From positions 21,920,001 to 21,984,000 of the forward strand of contig NC_091093.1 in NCBI RefSeq assembly GCF_024713975.1: a DNA stretch of 64,000 nucleotides. Reading direction: 5' to 3'. Below the pieces are notes generated by a model that was not told where the DNA came from, did not search any database, and saw nothing but the letters and a program-made list of their open reading frames with translations. Of the stretch, positions 35,757-48,100 are shown piece after piece. The position numbers were made by a program, and so were the translations under genes. Origin of the DNA: Paralichthys olivaceus (taxonomy: Eukaryota; Chordata; Actinopteri; Pleuronectiformes; Paralichthyidae). Positions within the stretch are counted from its first letter, which is position 1; each line of letters opens with the position of its first letter.

Positions 35757-38046
35757 CCAGTGTGTCAGTCTCCCAAAGCTGATCCATAAGCAGTTGATTG
35801 AGGCAATGGGGATGATTTCCAATATGTTTATAAAAGTTTTGACCAGTGGGGGAGATCTTTTAGATTGGAATGTAAAAAAAAAACTAAAAACTAGACCAGG
35901 TATTGTGGTGCAGGTGGAGCCTTAACCCAGGATCACCCTGTCCTTCCACTGTGACGACACTGCTGCCTAGAGGTGTGTGCAGGGATTTTTGCAGTATTGT
36001 CAATTAGTTGGGTTGTTAGTCAGCCGGTGGGCAACATCCCCTGTACTAGGCAGAAGATATGGGAATAAATGCTGCACAACATTGCCTCAGAACTGCCCAT
36101 GTATCACAACCTTGTCAGCCCACAGGAACATACAGGGTCTTATCTGTAATATGTTAACTGGTTGGCCTTGGGTCAGCCTCTTGCGCCTGGCATCCTGTGC
36201 TCAAAATACAGATCTGACTGGAAACTTTGTAGGCACTGTGACTCTTAGCTGCGGCATCTCAGCTGATAGAGCTGAGGTCATGTTGCTTACATCCAGTTCA
36301 CCTGAGGCCCACGTACACAAAGCTTCAATTAATCAAAGCCTCATGTAGAATCTGATGAAATAGGGGAAGAACACAGGCACCAAATAAAAAGCCAAGAAAT
36401 CAGCCGAGAATATGTGGAATTGGGTGTTCGGATCTTCATGAGTGTTGGGTTTACAATGTTTCAGTGGTCGATTGGGGACTAAATAAATATTTTTTTGCTC
36501 CTTTATAAGCCAAATCTTGTCCTCTACCAGGCGCGATATTAAGCACAGCTTTGTGCTCTGGAGAAAACCTTGCACATTGTTGCAGGTAGAAATGGACTGC
36601 GACCCATTTTCTAAATTCCTGCTTGATCGAAGCAGCAATCCATGTCTGCCTACAACCTTAAAAATCAACCACGTGCCTGTTAAGAACAACCAACCCAAAC
36701 TTCTCGACAGGTCAACCGGTTCACAAAGGTGCAGTACCGTAACACACAAACAGAGCAGTTAACACACTATGCATTCCCACCTGTGCATTGTATTACAGTC
36801 TGTTAAGGGACTTGACCGACACCTCGATTCTCAATAATCTTCAATATAACTTCATCACGAAGGCCCCTTCTTTCCCTCAGAATCACCCACTCACAGTTTA
36901 AAACCTGCCAAATTTGCGAGCGGAGGACGACAGATTAGTCACAGAAGCACAGGGAGACAGGAGGGGCCCGCTCCATGAAGGAGAGAGAGCACTGCATCAA
37001 TCGCACCACACAAGCTACTGAGAGTTAAGAAAAGAGTGCGCTGTAAAATACTGAATATGTAAATAATGTGACTGTACAATGCTTCATAGAAGACAGAAAA
37101 CAAACACTACCTTACGCTCACTGAGGTTTTCTGCACATTTAAGTTGATCCAAAGTTAAACCGTAATCTGAGTCTCTTCATTTCATCTGCTTCTTTAAAAA
37201 AGGTTGAGCAACAAATCCATTGCTTTTTATTTCTTGGAAGTTTTAATTTTTTTTGCGACTGAGAGCAATAGCCAGGGATCTAAGTACTGTCAATCTTTAG
37301 GTTCTCTGTTTTTAATTTAAATTTATAGGTGCTGAGCAAATCAAAACCCAATAAAGATAAAGAATGTCAGGAGCATTGTGATTGAGAAATGCAAAAAGGG
37401 CTCCAGTGTTATTTGACTTCTCTCTGTAATGTTTCATTTTCTAGTTTTCTGACGAATGAATGCCAGAATATAGAGCTTGATGTGTTGTTTTTTTTTATCA
37501 TTTGTGTTGTTGTATATTGAACTTCTCTTTAGTTTTTATTTTTCACTTTAACTGCCAGTATGCGTACGATGCTGAGAGAAGTCTGCCTTTTCAGTTTGAA
37601 CTTCCCTCAACAGTGAAAATTCCTATTTAAAAAAAACAAAAATAAAAGCAGTTGTATGAACATCATAGAGTGAAAATGGATTTTCCAAAAATGGATTTGT
37701 ATGCTATGTGGTTATGTTACAAGATAAACTTTTCATGTCCTGCCCCGTGTGTGACATGTTATTGTTTTTAATTCAAGGTTCACTAACTATAACCTTCTCT
37801 GAGCAGCTTTTTCCTGCTTTCCCTTCTTCAGCGAGTGGAACTTTCTCAGGCAGTCCTTGTGTGAGCTGATACGACACCACATTTTGTTTTTAACGAGTTA
37901 CAATATTGTAAGTGTAAAACATCTTATGTCGTAAGTGAGCAGATTAAAGTTTTGTAAAAGTGCCCAGTACAGCCACGCGTGGTAATGAGGGGGTAAAGGT
38001 AAATGTCCACATCAGTAAACAAACGCACAACATGTGGTAGGTGGAT
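35757..38046 (+). other. gas6 3' UTR and gas6-tmem255b convergent spacer
   Basis: Non-coding after the TGA at 35754-35756. AATAAA signals lie at 37350-37355 and 37641-37646; the second follows an A/T-rich stretch and would give a 3' UTR of about 1.9 kb. The open stretch at 36333-36749 on the minus strand lacks any recognisable motif. Confidence 0.45.
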
Positions 38047-38270
38047 TTTATTACGTTCAGACAGAGCCAGACATGCCATTCACCCATTTTTAGACTTAAT
38101 GCTAACCTAGGTTAACTGGAGGCTGGCATGTAACTTCTTAAACAAACGAGAAGTGTGACTGCAGTGGCCCAGAAGTGTCAAACAGGATGTAAAAACTGCA
38201 CTGGCAATGGAAGTGAATCTGCCGTGTACATGTTGCCATGGCAACTGATCAACATCTATCGTCACTCATT

Positions 38271-38350
38271 TTGTGTTGTGGCTTTTACATTCGTGTTGTG
38301 ACTTTCACATTTGTTTTGGGACTTTTACATTTGTGTTGTGGCTTTTGCAT
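38271..38350. repeat. Minisatellite, four exact-period 20-bp units
   Basis: Units TTGTGTTGTGGCTTTTACAT, TCGTGTTGTGACTTTCACAT, TTGTTTTGGGACTTTTACAT and TTGTGTTGTGGCTTTTGCAT follow without a gap. Confidence 0.95.
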
Positions 38351-38819
38351 TCTGATCGACACTTATGGGCGACCATATCAATCATATTTCAGCAGCTAAA
38401 CAAATTTCTTCCAAAAAACAATAAAGCCCCTACTCCTCATGTATTTTCATAAATCATGGATTTCTCACAGGTGCCTTTTTAATACATAATGTATCTCATA
38501 ACAACAGCTACAGCAACCCAACCCACAGCCATGAACGTGCATCATCAATAATTAACTTTAAAGTGCACATTAAATGATTCACACAAACATAAGTAACATC
38601 ATTTACTCTCCAGTTCACATTATAAGAAAGCCCTTTTAATTACCTTACCATAGATAGTAGAGTGAGACAATACACACATACACATGTGGAACAGAAACAA
38701 CTGTCAGATCCCAGTTTTAATCTTTTTATGTAATAAGTGAGAATCTGAAGACCAGCTCTAGGGTTAAAGGACATGATTTAGACAGACTATGTTAACCTTT
38801 GAACAGAGTGAGGGTGGCC

Positions 38820-38910
38820 ATCTTAATGCTACGCTAAGCTAAGATAAACAGCAGCTGGCTCATTTTTACCTATAGATGTGAGTGGTATCAGTTTTCTAGA
38901 TCTAAATTTC
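38820..38910 (+). repeat. Degenerate interspersed repeat (GAGTGGTATCA family) copy 3
   Basis: Contains CTACGCTAAGCTAAGATAA and later TTACCTATAGATGTGAGTGG followed by TATCAG. Shares the GAGTGGTATCA core with the copies in rasa3 intron 8. Confidence 0.5.
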
Positions 38911-39179
38911 ATCATGGAAGCAGAAGCGTGTTTCCAGAACCGTTTCTCTCAATGAATGCACATGAAATATATATATATAAATAATGTCTATATATTCACA
39001 CTATGTAGCTAGAAATCTGTCAATTCAGTTCACGTCCACCCGACACATGAAACAGCTTTTAAATCAGAAGTTGTGAAGCTCACTGGTGTGTTTTCCTTCT
39101 ATAAGGTCACCTATGAAATGTCTGAAATATGCTACACTCTGACTGATCAGATCAGATCACAACATGCTTGTCTGAGGGA

Positions 39180-42100
39180 TCAGCAGGCGTAAGGAGGAGG
39201 TTTCTCAAAGGAGCCGAAGGAGGATCCGTAGAGGACGGGAGCGTTGGGAGTCAGCATGAAGCCGCCTGGTTCCTGGGTGGCTCCCTGAGGCTGCGGTTGG
39301 GTGGAGGCCTGAGAGGGTGGCTGGTTCTCCTCAGACGGGCAGGAGGTGGAGGAGAGGCCTCCGTCTGGGATCATCTGGGGCGTAGCAGGTGCCTGGTAGT
39401 TGCTGTTATGCTGCAGGAGACGAGAGGAGACAGGGAGTGATGAGTTGTTGTGGTGTGTGAACATAGAGCTGAAGAAACCTGACATTATTTCACACATCAT
39501 CATTTGAGATGTGGGTTTGTGTAGTAATCAAAGTTTTTAAACAACGATTTATTCAAGAACCACTCAACACCATTTATAGTTGAGGTCATGCCACCAATTC
39601 ATAAAGCATCAATGAGGAATTCCTGTTTTCAACAAGCTCCTGGATGATCGCCGTCATGAAAAATGATTCAATGCGAAACCAGACCAGTAGAAGAGTCTTC
39701 AAATTAAAGTTGCACAGGTTCATGCACTGTTCGGCTTTGAGTTGCATTCAAGTTTTAATATGTATACCAGTGCTTTTCCTACAGTGTAATACGTTTTCTA
39801 TGCATAGTTCCTGTTGTTTTGCTCCTGGCTAGTACCTGCATGCTCATTGGATAGTTGGGGTAGGCAGGCAGAGTCTGTCCTGAAGGACAGAATCCAGCGT
39901 AGGTGAGCATGTGCTGGGTCGGGTTGTACAGGATGTGGGGTGGCGGTGCAGGGCTGGGAGCCATTTGAGGAGTCGGCTTCTGCTGCAGGAAACACATTTG
40001 TTTTTGTTGTTAAAGAGTTTTCACAAGTAAATAACAAAACACACACACCATTCTATGTTGTAATGAAGTTTTCAGATTCATGACAGAGAAACTCTCATTT
40101 TTTAAAACTTTAGTTGTTAGTAAATTTAAAAAAGTTTCTAAACTTCAGAAAGGGAAGCTTTGAATCAAGCTCTAATGAGAGATGTTGTTCAAATAATATA
40201 TTGTAATGGTTCACATCCTGGAGTTTGGTTTACACACAGGAAAGAAACAGACAGTTGCTCGGTGTCAGATACTGTGTGTGACCTGTAGGTAAAAAGAAAG
40301 TTAACTCTTCGTAAGTGTTGAGTAAAAAAAACTTCGACAGCCATATTTTACTCAGGATGCAGCGGACCTTTAATCTCAATTTTGTTTTTGTTGGTGACTT
40401 TTCTGGACTCACCATGTCCTTGTACGCTCCGAGGATGGCGGCAGCGATGATGCCCAGGAACAGGCCGATCACGTTGAGCACCACTGAGGCCCACAGCAGA
40501 CGGTACAGGTGGATCACGTCCCAGCAGCCACTGACACCAGTGAACTCGAAGTACTGTGTGTGGTACTCTGTGCTGGAGGGGGGATGAGGATGGGTTTCAT
40601 TTAATGAAAATATTATTACTCATTACATGATTTCTCTGACATTCATCATCTACCAATAGCAGGATTTTAAATGTACATATTGTAGATTGCTAATTATTCC
40701 TGAAGACTTTAATATTCTCACAATAATATAATTAACTTAAAAAGATACTTTAAAAAGAATGTACATTGTGTCAGATCAGTCAATATTCCTGATTCCATAA
40801 ATTTCGGTGCAGAAATGTGATCACATGAGTAAATAGCAGAGGGTCAGGTGCGTTGCTCACCTCTCACAGTTGTACAGGTAGCAGCAGTAGCAGGTGTTGC
40901 TCCTCAGTTTGAGTTTGCAGGCTTTGTCAAATGAGCGACACGTCACCTGCAGAGTAAAGATTCTCTTTAACATTTTCTCACGACAGCAGAGAAGCAGGAG
41001 CTAAACAAACAGTTTGGACAGAGATGCATGAACTGAAGTTTAAAGTCTGGTTGTCATAGCCAGAACTTCTGTTCGCCTGTAAACCGATGACGCTTGGTTG
41101 GTGCGTTTGTTAAAATTCTGTCGTAACATCATCTGACCACTAGATGTCGATAAACCATCAGTTTATTAGTATGTTTTTTGGGCCAAAACCCAAGAACAAA
41201 GTGAAGGAAACATAACCTGGGCATGGATGACATACCAGTCTTGCTCAAATTTGTGAAGAGGTCCTCTGCTGTTCATCTTTTTTGTTTCAGTCTTCTCCTG
41301 CCAAGTGTCCCGAGACTGGTCGCATCATTTCATTCATTATTTGTGATGAAATACCTGCATTCATAGTCTGTTCATCTGTAAATGCAATTTCTCCTGCACA
41401 TGTTGCACTCATGCAGCCGATCAGTCACCAAAACACCAGTGTCCACAGATCGTTCCCTTGTGCAGCATCAAAAGCCCTCATCGATCTTTTGTTCAACACG
41501 GGTTGTGTAAACAATGTTGTGTGAGGCTTCACTGCACCTTTTTGGTTTTTGCTCGTGTGGCTCTTTACTTTGGCTCCTAACCACTGACGTTTGTGTACCC
41601 TCTCCCATCTTTATGAGATCTGGTTAATGACTTATTCAGGCAGTTATGTGAACCCATGTTGGATTAGACACAACAGAGTCCAAATTGAAGAAGCTGTGAC
41701 GTTCACAGGTTCTTTAACAATGTGTAATAACTTTTGTTGCCTTGAATTTGTACTTTTGGGCCTGTATTTTCAATACCCATGTCTAGTTTCTTTTTTAAAG
41801 CATTTTAAATATGATCATTGTGCCCTGATGCATTAGTTTTGAATGGTTAAACATTTTTGCACAGGCTTTTCTTGTTTATCGTAGGAGTGAGAATCACCTC
41901 TGTGTAGTAGCTGTCGTAGGCGTAGCCCGATCCACTGGTGTAGAAGTCGCACATGTCCTCCTGCAGGGGTCTCGTGTCCTGCGTGTGTGAGAGAGCAGAG
42001 AGAGTTTTGTTCAATTCATGAACCAGAATTACAGTTTAGAGAAGCTGATGTACAAGTTTATGAGACGACTTCGGTCTTGATTTTCATACACGTCTTGTAA

Positions 42101-45100
42101 TAAAACATCTAAATCAAAAATCTTGTCAAATGGAGGTCCAAGGGCTGATTTGTGTGAGTTCAGGGATCATTAAAGAGCAGAAGATTGAGAACCACTGATT
42201 TAAAGGGTTCACTAATGTGAAGTTTCATGTGTGTGTATTGGAGCCCTGTGTCCATTCTCCCTCTGTTTCTCTGTCACTGCAGCAGTGAAGGTTTGCTCTC
42301 ACATACCCCTGCAAATAACCCTCCAGCACTAAACCTCACTTGACTTGACACTGTGTGAAAGGTAATAAAATCATTTTCATCGCCCAGAGCTTGAAGGTGC
42401 AATAACTGTGACTTTTACTGTCCCATGAGCAAAAAAAAACCATATCTGCAGGGCTTTGATTGCACTGTTGATCGATATCAGTGAGCGGGTGCCAGGTGCT
42501 GAGAGCTCCAGCTTTTTAAACTCTGCTCCTGGTCCATACTCATTAAGAACCTCATTAAAATTCATTGGGCCGATGTGACAAACTGAGGTGTTTGTGTACG
42601 TGCATGCGTCCAAACATTTAAGATGTGCAGGAGGGAAGCAGCTTTGACCTTATCTGACCTCGTGACCGCGTTTTCAGTTCCTGAACAAATGCAGGTATTT
42701 GTAGACATATAATTTCATACATGTCAATTTAGTCTGGGAGACCAAGATGTGTTGTGCTGTAGAGAATTGTGGGTAAACATTTAATCAGCCCTGTTGTGAT
42801 GAAGGTTTCCGCAGCTCTTCTGGTGACCCAGCAGCTCTCTGCAGGTCGGCGAGGAGATGAGTCAGTCTGGTTTAACTGGGCTGTCTCCATTCTGCCTGAT
42901 TACATCTACAGAGTTCCTGATCTGTTGTGTCTGAGCCACGTCTCTGCTGACCTGAGCGTGTCTGATCAAATGTGATGTGTGAGTGTGTCAGGCTAAAAAG
43001 ATGAATGACTTTGTTTGTACCATAGACTGTGCATAACAAGACGTAAGCTGAAACTTACAATGAATTCTGAAGCGATGATCCCGTCCACAATGGCACAGAA
43101 GAAAGACGCGATGACCCCGATACTGATGAAGATGATCGCTGCCACAAGCTAAAAGAGAGGAGGAGGAGGATGAAGAGCATACAGTCTGTGTGAAAAGCAT
43201 CAGTAGCTATCATCTGCGTAAACAAGCAGAAGAACAATAGAGTTTCATTCTAACCATGCAACACATTCTAGGATCTCTTACATTCTGCAACGGCTGTTGA
43301 TGCAGAGACGATTCAAACCTTTCAGATGTATTTCAGACAAAAGGTACAACTGCAGCCTTTTTTTTTAGCCAAAACTACACAAGACAAAATTAATTCTTAC
43401 TCTTAAATTGTACGATTTTTCTTAAAAGTAAACAAAAATGATGAATGATAATGTTTATAGAATCAAATCCCATTGAAAAGCTCCTTTGTGTCCCAATTAC
43501 ACATAATAACATGAAGGGAAGATAGAAGACGATAAAATCTTTGGGAAAAAAATCTGGTACCAGTGAACACTAAAATAAAATTCGATCAATAAACATACAA
43601 GTCTGTGGTTTGTTTAAAATCGTCCCAAAAACCCTAATCAAGCAGTTTTACAGTCTATATCTTTTCCAATAACAAAGTGATGCTTTAGTCAATCCAAAAC
43701 TATTTGTTTAGCCACTATGACATCACGCTCAGTGTTTGATGTATGCGTCTTACTGATTATAAAATCGGTTGAAACTTGTATTATATAAAGGCAAAGTGGT
43801 GATTGAAGTTAAAACTCATGGGATTATTATCTCTGCTGGGGTGTGTCCTAGTCTGCGGTGTCTCAACTGCAGAACGATAAAGGAAATGTACAGCCTCCTG
43901 CTCTGCCAACACAGAAGTGCTTTGTGGGTAATTTATGGGAAAAGAGGCAATGTACAGGACAGAGGGACGGCCTTTTGTACCAGCAAGGTCAATCTAATTC
44001 TCCCAATGTGATACACACACAGACACACACGGGATGAAGACAACACAATCTCACACATTTAGAGTTGAAAAATAATCCCAAGAATCAGATCACTGATTAA
44101 TAAACACACATCTGAATGATGTGACAAAGGAGGTTCCTCCTATAACATATCTAATGTAAGACATAGGAAGACACACACTCACACACACACACACACACAC
44201 TTGCCGGAGCAGATGCGTCTGACTGATCACAGATGTCTGATCATAAACTTTATCCCTGAGCATCGTTTCCTGTCTGTTCAACTGCTCCTCCAGGAACAAA
44301 AACCTCCTGCACTCAAACATCAGATTAAACACAAACTTTGTTCTTTCAGTTGCTGCATTCATCTCCCTGAAACAGCAGCTGGGACCCGGCACTTTGTCAC
44401 ACAAATTAAGAACTAAAGTAAAAAGGTAGAAAAAGGGTAGTGTGTATTTCTGCCTTCTAAAAGACAGTCTGATTCTGCATTGATATTTGTTACAGCTTTG
44501 GTGTAGTACAAAGTAATTTCGCCACCAGAACCATAATCTAATCACTAAACAGTCAGAAATGAACATGCTGTGGATGATTAGCTGGATGTCAGCAGTGTAA
44601 CAATGAAACTAAATTCAGATTTTCCCTGGTTGAACCCAGGTAGAATTAGCGGGTAAATAATAAATATGAGGAGATCCAAAACAGAGCCCTGGGGAACACC
44701 ACTAGTAAGAGGAACGAGATCTAAGATTTCAAACCTGAAAAACTCCTTGTGTTCAAGTGGTAGTGTGTTATGTATAAATGCCTTGAGCTGTGTGAGTAAG
44801 CACAGCGCAAGGTGAAGTGACACAGATGTGAAAAGGAGGGAGTTGAACTCCCCTCAGTAAGGTGAAGTAGAGTCACACTGAGAAAATGAGTTTTTTCTGA
44901 CTGGGTTTTATCTGCCACTAGTCCAGACTCTCCACTTCATTAGCGGTTTAAATGACTCTGCTTTTATGGCCAGCAAGTGGGAGATGAGTCCAGCGGCAGA
45001 GACAATAGAGCCTGACAACTGCATTACTTCACATTAGCACCGGCTGCCAGCCCATAAAACACCTGAACACACTCTGTCGTCCAAACCACCAAAACCTCCC

Positions 45101-48100
45101 CTGGTGCAACTGAAGCAGAGAGAAAAACCAAGTAGTGTAAAAGATTAGAGACATTCTCTGCTCCATATATAAATATTAAAAATGCAGCAGCTAACTAAGG
45201 CTCTTTTTGTCTTACCCATTATTTCTGGCGTGTTGCACTGTATACTTCCACTCTGCTCAATTTCTGGGAGAAATTTTGTAATAAATTTATACATTTGTGT
45301 CACATCGGCAGTGTTTTCTTGTTCTTCTTCAGAAAAAATACAATGCCTCCAACATTTTGACCGATCACCAATCTTTGGGTAGCTCAGGAAACAGAACGGG
45401 TCATTCACTGAGAAGAGGGTCGGTGGTTTGATCCCTGGCTGCTCCGGTCCACAAGACAAAGTGTCTTTGGGCAAGATACTGAATCCATTATTGCACCTGT
45501 TGGCAGAATTGTTTGCGAGAGAAAAAAACTAGCATTTAGCACTGTAGGAATGTGGCTATATAAAATGCAGTCAATTTAGAGGCAAGAAGAGATGAAAATA
45601 TCCAAAACGTCGTAAAATAGCTGTATTTTTTTCCTCCCATTCAACATCTCACCATCTCCAGATTGGAACCTCTGTCTATTTGTTAAAACTAAAGCGCCAC
45701 CTTAATCTGCTCCAACACCGAAACACTGCAGCTGTTATTTGCAGATTTCTTGCACCTGATGAATGTTAGGTCCAATATTCCCTTTCTTCATCATACGTTT
45801 AATCTCTATCAACCCCCTGAGTGAAATATCTGGCTCTTTAACTGCTAAATGTTCTTCACCATGTGTATCTGCTGTTTGGATGTGAGCAGGTAGTTTAGTC
45901 GGAGGGTTTTCATCTGCTGCTGCTGGAAAAGATGAGGTGAGAGTGAAGCACTGTGAAGATTCAGGTGTTAATCTCACTATCATTGTATTTTACATAGTAA
46001 TGATATTTTTTCATTGAGTATATAATCTGAATACTTCTTTCAGAGAATTGTGGATAAAAGACAAAGAGGATAAACGTTTTGGAGAAGAGGACTAATCAGC
46101 CTTGGTCAAGATACCTAACAGGTTGTGTTAAAGTCGCTGACCGCTGCAAGGTCTTCTTCTCCTGCTCAGTGGTCCGGTGAGCAATCACAACCACATCTGG
46201 ACACAGCAGTAATAGGAACTGATCGTCCTGTGACCTGTTGGTTAAAATACGACCTTTTGAAGGTTCACTGTTCTGCTCTCTGCGCTGCAAGGTGACCAGA
46301 AGGACGACAGTGAGATATACAGGCAGAAAGTAGAGAAGAGGCTGCTGGTGCAGAGAGCTGAAGCATGAAGCTGGTTGTGTGTGATAAAGAAATGTTAGAA
46401 GTGAAGCCTGATGGGGTGAAAGTGCAGATTTTCCTTTTTCCCTCTTTCACAGAGAGAATTTCATGCTCCATGATGCTTGTGAATGTTTGAGGATAAATGA
46501 AGAGTGCAGATATATGAGCCGTTAAGGTTTTTAATGCTTCATCCAGGAAATGTCGACAGAGCGTGAATGTGTGTTTTACCTGCTACAAGTTACTGATTCA
46601 TAAAGAGAGCTGGTTTCTCTGCAGTATTAATGACAGGAGCACAATTCCACCGAAGTAATAAATACAGGGACATTGTATTTGAAAAATTGAGGGAAGACCA
46701 AGTTTTTATAATATTTTGTTGTTTTCAAATGGGATTATTACAATAATCATGGAAAGATAATGTCTGTGCTTTGTCTGTGTTGTGGATCTCTCTGTCTCTC
46801 TCTGTCTCTCTCTCTTTGCTGTGGAGCTTGTGTGAGATGTGTTGCAGGTGTGTTTAGCTCAATGACTGAGTGGAAGATTGACTGTGAGTGTGGGGGTTTG
46901 TTTCCAGGGAGCTGATTGGTTCCAGCCTCCACACTCTCAGGTTAAGAGGACGGCTTCCCCCGCCTCCTGCGGTCTCTCCTCTGGTCACCACCAGTTAGAA
47001 TTGTAACTTGTGAACTGTGTTAAGATCTGTAACTTGATGTGCCAGCCTTGTTTGTTAGGGGTGGGTAGCATTTTTTGTTTGAAGGTTCAGTGTTTAGAGT
47101 TGAATGAATTCTTATTTCTTAATGGTGTGTAAATGTCACTTTTAAATATTATGCTGCTTTAAACTCAACAGAAGAAACTGATTAAAGTTTCTGAATTTAG
47201 TTTTTCTCCCGTCTGGAGTGAAACAGGTAACTTTTCTGTTTGGCAGCAGTAGATCCACTTGACTCCTCTCATCAAAGCTTGAGGAGCAAGGAGCTGTGAG
47301 ACGGAGGAAGCAGGAGAAGCTTCAGAGCGCTCAGATATCAGTGTGGCATTGTGGTAAGGCGTGGTTGTTCTTTAATGAGCCACCTGCCAGCTGGTGTTCA
47401 TGTTACAGCGCTGAGCTGGGAAGAAGACACCTGTGTGACGGCCAACGCTGTGCCACATGTGCCTCATAGGAGACACTGTAGACCGCTGGTGGTGTGGCAG
47501 CGATCACGCCATTAAAGTTTAACACACATGGAGCTGAGAGCGATGCCAAACAGGCGGACGTGTACAGCCAAGGCTGGTTCATCAGGCAAAGTGGGGCCTA
47601 AAAACCTCTGGTTATATCATCACTGACGGGTCCTGCATCCTCCATCTTTTGGCTCTGGTCTATTGAGGAACTTTTTAAGCTGTTTATACTGAGCTGCTTT
47701 GTTTTAAAATTGTGTTTTATCAGTGCAATTCACCCACAGTGATTATTATTCCATCATAGGAGAAATGTAAGGCTGTAATCAACCAGTATTTTCATATTCA
47801 ATTAACACATCAATTATTTTCTTTCGTAATCGATTGATTGCTCAAAGTATAACAGTTTGGAAAATAAGAAACAAATGCCTTAATACCCTGAAGCCCAAGT
47901 TAACATTCAAATTTCATTAAAACTTGTGAACTTACGAACTTTTTAAATTTGAAAACCGTGTTCATCTATTTAAAATAATGCTTTTAATTGTCCTTTGTCA
48001 GCTGCATGGACACGGACACATCGTTTTTTTTTGTAGAACAGTACGCTGCGGTGTAAGGTAAGACAAAGTGATCCAACCACGGGCACACAACACCCTGCAC

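Larger units (their letters stand above)
38047..39179 (-). other. Probable tmem255b 3' UTR region
   Basis: On the minus strand an AATAAA (TTTATT at 38047-38052 on +) lies about 1.1 kb after the tmem255b stop, facing the gas6 end. The interval holds a 20-bp minisatellite (38271-38350) and a degenerate interspersed repeat near 38820-38910. Confidence 0.4.

Noticed and set aside
36333-36749. 139-codon open stretch on the minus strand
   Set aside because: No recognisable motif, no splice partners, and it lies in the presumed gas6 3' UTR. Chance open frame.
38271-38350. CRISPR-like array of short repeats
   Set aside because: Units are directly adjacent with no spacers, and the host is a vertebrate. 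It is a minisatellite.
44090-44566. 158-codon minus-strand open stretch in tmem255b intron 3
   Set aside because: Only its first few codons belong to the LINE fossil; the rest has no similarity I can see and overlaps a CA repeat.
45425-45445. tRNA gene suggested by a B-box-like string
   Set aside because: No A box, anticodon arm or acceptor stem pairing could be found around it; it fits a decayed SINE-like repeat.
47080-47110. Second MITE of the TTAA type
   Set aside because: Only one terminus-like string is visible and no partner inverted end was found, so it is not listed as an element.
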